Shown piece by piece: positions 49,901-58,900 of a stretch of 64,000 nucleotides of DNA. Location of the stretch: contig JAZKJV010000600.1 in the NCBI GenBank assembly GCA_037367405.1, positions 868,001 to 932,000 of the forward strand, read 5' to 3'. The notes below the pieces were generated by a model that saw only the letters and a program-made list of their open reading frames with translations, was not told the origin of the DNA and made no database searches. The position numbers and the translations under genes are program-made. The stretch is from Ottelia alismoides (taxonomy: Eukaryota; Streptophyta; Magnoliopsida; Alismatales; Hydrocharitaceae). Within the stretch, counting starts at the first letter, position 1, and every line of letters begins with the position of its first letter.

Positions 49901-52900
49901 AACAAAAATCTAGAATACATAAGGATAAATACATCAAAAACTCTAAAAACCATCTCCCTAATATCATAATAAATGCACGAAATCATAGCCAAACACTAGA
50001 AAAAAACTCAAGAATAACTAAGTACGAAATATAAAAAAATCCTTAAGAAATTCACCTTTAAATACATTACAATTGATAAAAATTACCTTAGGGAAGCCTT
50101 GTCTAAAACTAAGAAGAAGTTACATGTAACAATAGCAAGATATGAAGAGATAGAGAACTGATATCGGCAATATCGCTAGACATAAGGGAAACTACATGCA
50201 AAACATCAAGGTTTATTAGATATCTGTCAATATCCTGATATATCGGCGATATTTAGTGAAATATCGACTGATAGCCGGGAAAAAACATACATAGGAATAC
50301 CAATATCAATCAATATTCGATACCTCGATATATCAATGAATATCCCGATATCTTAATTCATGAAGGAAGATAGAAACAGTAACATGGAGGACTACATCAA
50401 AGATGCCCACTCGCCTCTTTACTTTTTGTTATGATTACAGATGTTTTTGCCATTGCATCATATCTTACGGTCTTCGATTGGAAATGCATGCCAGATGGAT
50501 ACATTGATTTATCAATAGTTGTCGACCTGTTCCATCATCCATCATTTCTTTTGTAATTTAGAGGGAGGGTCAGTTGCAATGTCTTTACCCCTTGTATAAA
50601 ATTAAACTTTCCCTTCAGCTTATTAATTACCTTAACCTTTTTATTAAAAGGTCGTGCGATAAGGATCTCTTAAATTTTCTCCATGATAACCATTCATCCC
50701 TAAAATGGGAAGATCGGTTCTCTTATATCATGTTAGGGTTTCTTCCTCTCTAACAAGATGGTTGCGGGGACTCTTGGAGGAGTGAACAACATCAATGATA
50801 TCAGGGAGAGAAGCTCATGGGGGGACCGTGGTGGCCACTACGTGAAGCGTACATGAAATCGACTGTGGTGTCGAAGCTAGGGTTTGACTCGGTGCTACAA
50901 TAGCAACAGTGATGCTTGCATTGCAACTGGGGTCGAGGGCCTTCTAGCGATAGGTGGTGACAATGATGGGGACCATGAAAGCTCCAACGGCAGTATTCTG
51001 GGGGTCACAGTAGTGGTTGGGTTGTAGGGTAAGGGCGAAGGTGAGACGTGGCAGGGAGGATCGAGCATAAGTAGCGGTTGTGGGAAGGGTAGGACTGCAC
51101 GGTGGCAACAAGTGGTAGCTATGGTGGTTTTGAAGTGGTGGGAGGTAGTAGCGGTGCTGGAGAAGGACTCGTCGATGGTGGTTGTGACGTTCGAGTGTCG
51201 TGGACCGCTATTGTGGGAGACTTTTCTCCTTTCATTTCTTTTATACATTCAACTATGACTTGTACTAATTGAGTAGGAGAGACCTTGAATGATTGCGCTT
51301 GGTGTAGAAGTTGCCAGATCCTCTCCCATTGATTGTTGTTGCGATATCATCTCCTTTATGGTTGAATCCAGGATGCGGACAAATGTTTTGCATATTCAAA
51401 ATTAATTATATGATTTCTAGACACATTTGATGGGACTTTGAACAGAACTCTCTCAATATATGCCTTCTCGAATACCTAGAAAGGTCATTAGATCGTGAGA
51501 ACGATGTGTATGTCATGCTTTGATACCAATTGATGCAAAATAGAGATTTAGGGTGGAAGAAAATTGGGGAAGTATGGAGAAAGAAAACACGCCCGTTATA
51601 TGGGGTTTTGGGGAAGAAAGTGTGAAAATGCATGGAGGGAGAGAGAAAAAGCGAGAAGGTGATAAAGAAAACTCTATTTTTTTTAATTAATGTCAACCAC
51701 CCCAAAACAATGATCCTTAGCCCTTTATATAGGAGGGGTGGAATTACAAAATAGAAAAAAAAATAAAATAAAATTCTAACAAACCTTAATTGGACAAATA
51801 AATTAATCCAATTAAATAACTATCTAGAGATCACATGCAACATCTTTATTTAAAATCGAGTAAATTACATAAAAGTCCCTAAACTTTATACTCGAATTCA
51901 ATGTAATCCCTGAACTTTGAAAAGTCACAATGTGGAACATGATCTTTATAAGTGATTTTATTGTGGCATTTACGTTAACTTTTCTGTTAAATAAATCGTT
52001 ATGTGGGATGCATTGCCCTTCTCTATTTGTTTTTGTCTTCTTCCCAAATCCCCCTCTCGTGCTACCTCCATCCTCCATAGGCTTTTGTTGGGGCTCACTC
52101 ACAGTAAAACCATCGCTACAAGCCACATGTGCTCGCAGCGCTCATCATCTCTCTCGCGCGCGTCAATCCATACCACCCTCTTTCCCACTCTGTCATGTCC
52201 TACTACCAGCATGATATCGTCGGAACTTACCCATCTCTACACTCGATCCAAACATTTCACCAAAGGGGTGACGGGTCACACCAAATTCAAATGACCTTTT
52301 CATGTCTTACGTAAGCATTATCAAATTCTAAGTTCAGGGTAAATCCTTGTTAAGCACTACTTTGATGTTGCAAGTTCAAATTGTGATACCCAATGAATCT
52401 TCATCTACACATGCTGATTAGTATTTATTTACATTATACTCCAAATGTGTTGAAACCACCTCATGGAACTATACTGTTCCTATGTAATAATCACGTTAAC
52501 TTACTAAAGAGCAAAATAAAATGTTGGAGATTTAATTCAATTTCAAAGATTTCTGTATAGTAATCCACCAAACTAAAGATGTCAATGGCATTTTAAAATT
52601 TGAATTTCGATAGTACATTAGAGATGTAATTTGCAAGGCCTTAAATGTCAGATTTTGATTTTGTTTTGGTGACTGCTCGAAATGAAATTTCGATCGTCGA
52701 AATTTCGATCATTTCGATCAGTTTTTGAAATAGGGCCCCCAAATTTCGACCGATAAAGGTCATTTCGATTGAATTTCGGGCATCCACTGAAATCGAAATT
52801 CGACCAAAATTCGGCCAAATTTGATCCCATGGTAATTTGAAAGAAATACTCAAATTAACATTACTTTAACATATACAATATTGCTACCAACATGTCCTCA

Positions 52901-55900
52901 TTTATTGGAATGTAATGATTGATTCTCAATTCCATGGTCTGATTTTCAAATATGTAATTAAGATCACAACACATGAGATTAAGATCACATCCATATACGT
53001 ATCCAATAAATTGTAGCGATTGGTTATTTGGTGACAGTGCAGAGCACTAGACGCTCAAATCAACTCTATGTCATACTCATATCAACACCAGGACGTACAT
53101 TCACATTGTTCTAAATAACTCCACAATCATATGGCTCTCCACACACGGTCTACTGATGCTCAAGTGTATCATGTCATGAACACAACCTCCGACGAGAAGT
53201 GAAGATGATAAAGAAATGGTGGAAGTGAAAATATCAAGGTGGACTCAACGGTGAAGCACGAGCGACCGTCAAGGCGCTTACCAGACCATGTAAACCCTTG
53301 GACATATCATGGTTGGTAGGGGTGGTGCCGACGATATCATGCTGGTAGCAAGACAGGACGAAGTGGGAGAGAGGGTGGGATGGATTGACATGAGAGAGAG
53401 AGAGGGATGGTGAGTGAGTTGCAAGCATCGGTGGCTTTTCGCGAGGGTTTATTGCAAGAGAGCCTCAAGGAAAGCGTATAGAGGATGGAGGTACCATGAG
53501 AGGGGATCTAGGAAGAAGAAAAAACAAATGGAGAAGGGCAATGTGGTCCGCATAATAGTTTATTTAACGGGAAAGTTAATGTAAGTACCACATTGAAACC
53601 ACTTATAAAGACCATGTACTACATTGTGACTTTTCAAAGTTTATGGACTATATTGAATTCGAGTACAAAGTTCGGAAACTTTTATGTAACCTGCTCTTTT
53701 AAATTTCACATGAATTGACTGGACCAAATTATAACGACTTACCCTAATTTCAATTAATGACTCTAATTACGGATAAAAAACCTTACTTCAATAAAACCCA
53801 ACAACAATAACAAAGCCTTTTTCACGCATTAAGTAGGGTCGGTTACATGGATTTTGTGCCTCCATTCAGATCTATCTTGGGTCATTCTTGAGCTTAGATC
53901 CAAATAACTAATGTTGGAGTATTTGGTAGTGCACCTATTGAGTTGTAGCAGGGTAAATGGATCCTCGAGAAGATCCCATCTTGTGTTTAGTCCCATACCG
54001 CCCAGTGGTGGGACTTGGAGGTTCTGGGAAGGCTATATAAGGAGCCCCAGACCTCCTGTACTCATTGAGAAAAAGCAATGAAGCATATGCCCCTTTGAGG
54101 GCTTCTCCCGTGATTTCATCCCGCTCCTCACGGAGTAGGGTTCCACGTTAAATCCTGTGTTCTTCTTTGTTGTTTATCTTTTCCATGTTCGCTTCCGCAT
54201 GTTTATTTTATAACATGGTATCAGAGCGGGTTCGATCTCGAGGAAATATTCTTGAAGATTTATCTTGTTCGTGTTTTTTCGAGATTCGATGCTGATATTA
54301 AGGATGTGTTTGTGGAGATCATTATTTTGTTCAAGTTCATGTTCAGCTCGAGATTTTTTGGATTCTCGAGAACCCTAGATTTGTCCTGTTCTTGTGCCGC
54401 AATCTGTAGCGGCGCTCATAAGCTCCAGTTTCTATTCGGATGCATAGCAGCAAGCAGCGTGCTCCAAGCACGGCGGCGGCGACTCCTTCGCATCCCCCAG
54501 TCGCGAGCGCTCAGCCCTCAAGCCCTCAGAAGGTGGCGCATATCCAGGCGAGCCCTCATGACTCCTCGCGCACAGGCGACCCCTCCTCGCGCGCAAAGTC
54601 ACAGTTTGATGCGCAGGCCGCAAACTCCAGGCGCCTCCCAACAGGCTCCCCGCACGCGGCGCCCCTCTCTCACCCTCCAGACGGCTCTCCCAGCAGTCGC
54701 ATCTCCGCCAGATGCTCTCACGCGATCTGGATCCCATCGCCAGACCGAAGCCCCATCTTCAACCATTCAGGCGGCTGCGCGTGGTCCTCTGCTCTCTCAG
54801 TACTCCGCGCTCTCAGTACTCGCGCGATCCCAGGAGCGGCGATCCTCCTCCAGTTCCAGAGCCTCCAGGAACCTCGCGCGCACCAGGCAGGCCGTATCTC
54901 GCGCCGCATCTCGGCGCCCTATCGCAACGCCCAAGCACGCGAACCCCCCTTTCGTCCCAGAAGCACCGTCCGCGTGATGCCCTTCAGCGCACCCTCCTTC
55001 GAAGGCGGCGCAACTCTCGCTAACTCCTCCGCATCTCGCGCCGCCCCAATAGTCGAACCGACCTCCGCATCTCACGAGCCACGGGCGGCGGCATCGTGAA
55101 TGAGATAGGTTCCCCACGGAACCCTAGTGGCGGTAGACAGAAAGGCCCGATGGCCTATTGGTTTTAAAAAAAAATGATGAGGTTGTTTCCTTTAGGCCTA
55201 AATGGGCCAAAGATTTTGTAGAAAAAAAACAGAGGGGGGAGGCGTTATGTCCAGGCCCAGTATGGGCGGCAAGAATTAAAAAAAAAAAAGAGGGGGAATG
55301 AGTTGGGTCCAAGTGGGCCACGTTAAAAAAAATTGCGAAAAAAAGGAGAGAAAAGGCGCGTGCACAAAAAAAACAGCCGCACGCAATTAAAAAAAATATT
55401 TTAAAAAAAAGGATGCAAAAGCCGTAAAAGAAACAAATGGAACGGCTTACAAAAAAAATGTGGCGGTTTTTAAAAAAATGATGATAAAAAAAAGCCACAA
55501 GTTTCATGTTTATCCCTATTGATCTTGTCTTCTCCCAACTTGATCGACGTTCATGTTTTCCGACAAGTATGGGAGAAAGGGAGAGTATATATGTAGAGTC
55601 ACAGGTCATCTCAGATATCTTCTCCAGTTCCAGATTGCAGATTCTCCAGACCAGCCAATTTTCAGACTCTACAGATGTTCAGACTCGACGTCAGAAGGTT
55701 CCGAGTCCAGTTTCAGACACGCACGAGTGTGCGGTCATTGTCAGATGAGCATAAGTTGCCATCATTTGTTCGTGGTCCCCATCATTCTTCTAGTTGTCAG
55801 GCCAGAGTCTTCATGTGAGCCATAGGGACTCCAGAGCAGAGGACCATTCCCTATGCCATATGTTGGCAAGGGTTTTCATGTCGTATCATAGGTACACCAA

Positions 55901-58900
55901 AGCAGTGCACCATTCTCTGAGCCAGATGGGAGAGACCCAGTTCTCCGATGAGGAGACTTCAGGTGCAGTTTCAGACTCGATGGTCAGATTCCGAGTCTTC
56001 AGTTGACTCACACTCCAGCCCGTTCGTCCTCCTCGCCTGCACGGCATGAGAAGCAACGTCCTCGACTGCAGCATGTGCGCGTTGGGTTGATATTGTCCGT
56101 AGTGTCCTGTAGCGTGAGTTGAGTTTCTTTCTGTTTGTTTGTCCAAGCTGAGCATTGCATGCTCCAGCTTGAGGGGGAGTGTTGGAGTATTTGGTAGTGC
56201 ACCTATTGAGTTGTAGCAGGGTAAATGGATCCTGGAGAAGATCCATTTACCCCATCTTGTGTTTAGTCCCATACCGCCCAGTGGTGGGACTTGGAGGCTC
56301 TGGGAAGGCTATATAAGGAGCCCCAGACCTCCTGTACTCATTGAGAAAAAGCACTGAAGCATGTGCCCCTTTGAGGGCTTCTCCCGTGGTTTCATCCCGC
56401 TCCTCACGGAGTAGGGTTCCACATTAAATCCTGTGTTCTTCTTTGTTGTTTATCTTTTCCATGTTCGCTTCCGCATTCTTCATATTTTATAACAACTAAG
56501 ATCCTAGTCTAATAAAACCCTAACTAGACATGATACATTGATCGAGAATCACCCGAATTTTGCACCAATTTCAATCCCCACTGCATCAAATCTCATACAA
56601 ATATGACCAATCCAGAGACAACACCATCTTTGTTTATGAAGAGAGGGGATCACTCTTTCCATGTTGATAGAAAAGTCTGGAGGATTTTCAATTATGCGGA
56701 TATACAGAAAGAAATCAGCTTCGGTGGCCTTCAATAAGGATTAAAAGTTGATAGCAAGGAATGTCTAGATTTCAGGTTCACTAAGTGGGGAGGATTCCTT
56801 CTATATATACTGGCATGCCCCTTATTGTAAATTGAAATCTTCGGGTCGGGGCTAACTAGAATAGATCGCACATAAGATGGCTAGATGGAAGGCATATTGA
56901 GAGTGTAGGACTTATCACCTATCCTAATTTTATTCACCTCTCTCTGTGTGTGCAAAATGTCGACTGAGGATGGACAGCACCATGCACATTTTTTTTTATC
57001 ATCTTTCGGCAAGAAGGCAGAGGCATGGCCTTGGGGAAGCAAGAGACAATCAATCATGTGACCGAGGAGGGCAGCCACCGGAGTGACTATGATGCAGAAA
57101 TTGGATAAGACATTGCTAATGAAATGTATAATTCACAAAAGGCAACTGGTAAGGACATGCTATGCCGCGTCATCCGAAAGATATACAAAGTGGGTAAGCC
57201 GAGAGGCATTTTCAAGGGGTTCAAATGCCCTTCAAGCTGTTGAAGAGGCCTGGTCTTAATGATACCTGAGACAACTATGTTCATGCGACCTGTCTTAGGA
57301 AATGACATCTTTCAGGTTATGAACAAATAACTGGAAGTGGTCAGGTATTTTGCACTTTAACTTTAAACGACTCTTTGCTTTAACAAGTAAGGAGACAGTC
57401 GTGGAAGACTTGTTTATCCAAATCAGGCTCTGGTCAAGGGATTCAGAGCTCATTCTCCACTCCAGCACTTTCTAAACAAAGGATGCAGGACTTCATAGAA
57501 CTTCTATGGTTCTTCAAAACAGAGATGGGACCCATAGGGGTTGCCCAGACAAAATATACAAAGGGATATGAACCTAATGGGAGACAATCGTTTAATATCA
57601 AGGGTGCATGTCTTGATTGGGGTAAAAATCTTATGACTCCAGACTCCTGAGAAGAGGAATAATCACAACTTGTTGTTTCAGAGCTCATTTTTCACCAGCT
57701 GCAGGTATGATCTGTCCAATTTCTAGGAAGGGTATCGAAGACATCGCCCACCCCTTTTTCAAATGTGATTTCTCAATAGAAATATGGAAATGGCATGGGA
57801 ATAACATGGATGGATGCTTCTACAACGAAATTTTCAGTTGTTCATTTGGAGGAGTGACATCATTCCAAGTGTTACAGAGCAAGACACTTTGCAATCTTTT
57901 GAGCTATATAGATAGCTCAAATACGACAGTCTTCAGAAATGACCAAGTTCTATAAGGAAAATAATGTAGTGCATGCTCACTCTACATAGACCAGTCAGCC
58001 GTTTGTTATATATTAAACATCCAGTTAAATAAGTAACTTCTATGGGCGTGAACCAACATGGGTGCTCACCCTCGTATTTTTATAAAATTTCGCGTGGACT
58101 ACAATATGATCCATTAACAGGAAATACAATAGGCAACTCAACAAAAGTGAACACACCCTTTTCATGCATGCCTTGCACGTTGTCCCGTTTATCCACTTAA
58201 CAAAAATCTTCCTAGTATTAAATCGTCTTGACTATTTAACAAGGCAAATAACCTATATGTGGATGCGTAAATTTAGTGAATGTTTCTACTGCTATGGAAA
58301 AGGCCACATCAAAGCCTTACCTGACCTATTGACATAGCTAACCCGGGCTATTAATATCAAGCTCTAAAAAATAGAAGTGCAGTAGTAAATCACTATTGAA
58401 CTTTATATATCATTCACTGCATTGAAATTCCATTTAGGCATCCAAATAGTAAACTGCATACTACAGAATTTCTGGACAGTAGAACAATGAATTCCAGATT
58501 CCGAGATGGTGTCACACATTTAGCTCAAAAAATATCCACACTAAGCCTCGTTGCAACATCCTTTGAAGTATATTATATATTGAAAAAACTTTTTCTTGAA
58601 AAAAATAGCATATTAATATGTATTTCTTTTATTTGGCAAATCTTCGTATATATGTTTTATTCTTCTGTTTGCCAGGGGAAAAGATCTATTGTTGTATTTC
58701 CCTGGTGGGATTTTTTTTCTCCAAGGACACCTTTATTTGCACAAATCCAAAACCAGTGTCACAATCTACCTAGCCTGTAAAACTATGCATCCGATACTCA
58801 GGAGGCATGAGCAAGAGCAAGGCCAAGTGTGAAGATTGATGAAAACACATAAGGTGCATCCAATAGCCCAACAATGATACTGTGCTTCGCTATCCTAAAA

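Larger units (their letters stand above)
53912..56494 (+). mobile_element. Non-autonomous LTR element H2, structurally complete (2583 bp)
   Basis: A perfect 5-bp target duplication ACTAA lies at 53907-53911 and 56495-56499. LTRs are 53912-54215 and 56180-56494, differing by only a handful of substitutions and short indels. A perfect primer site TGGTATCAGAGCGGGTTCG is at 54216, and a polypurine tract GAGGGGGAG abuts the 3' LTR. LTRs carry GCTATATAAGGAGCCCC. The 1.96-kb interior has no gag or pol. It holds a GC-rich segment (54440-55100) and a segment around 55800-56000 shared with H1 (CATAGGGACTCC.., CCTATGCCAT.., GGGAGAGACCCA). It must rely on proteins from another element. It is antisense to APRT. 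Confidence 0.95.
53800..56510 (-). mobile_element. RTE LINE 3'-end insertion, split by LTR element H2
   Basis: Flanked by AATAAAACCC at 53790-53799 and 56511-56520. The left part (53800-53911) starts AACAACAATAACAAAGCC and aligns with the tail of the LINE at 15181; the right part is only 56500-56510. The original LINE insertion was therefore about 120 bp, a severely 5'-truncated copy, later hit by H2. Confidence 0.85.

Noticed and set aside
53240..53428. Small protein in the right arm of the Mutator-like element
   Set aside because: It is part of the inverted arm, and the matching left arm is open in the mirror frame. No sign of a real gene.
54440..55099. 219-codon open frame as a protein-coding gene
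   Set aside because: It lies in the GC-rich interior of non-autonomous element H2. Overlapping open frames exist on both strands, as expected from composition, and no domain is visible.
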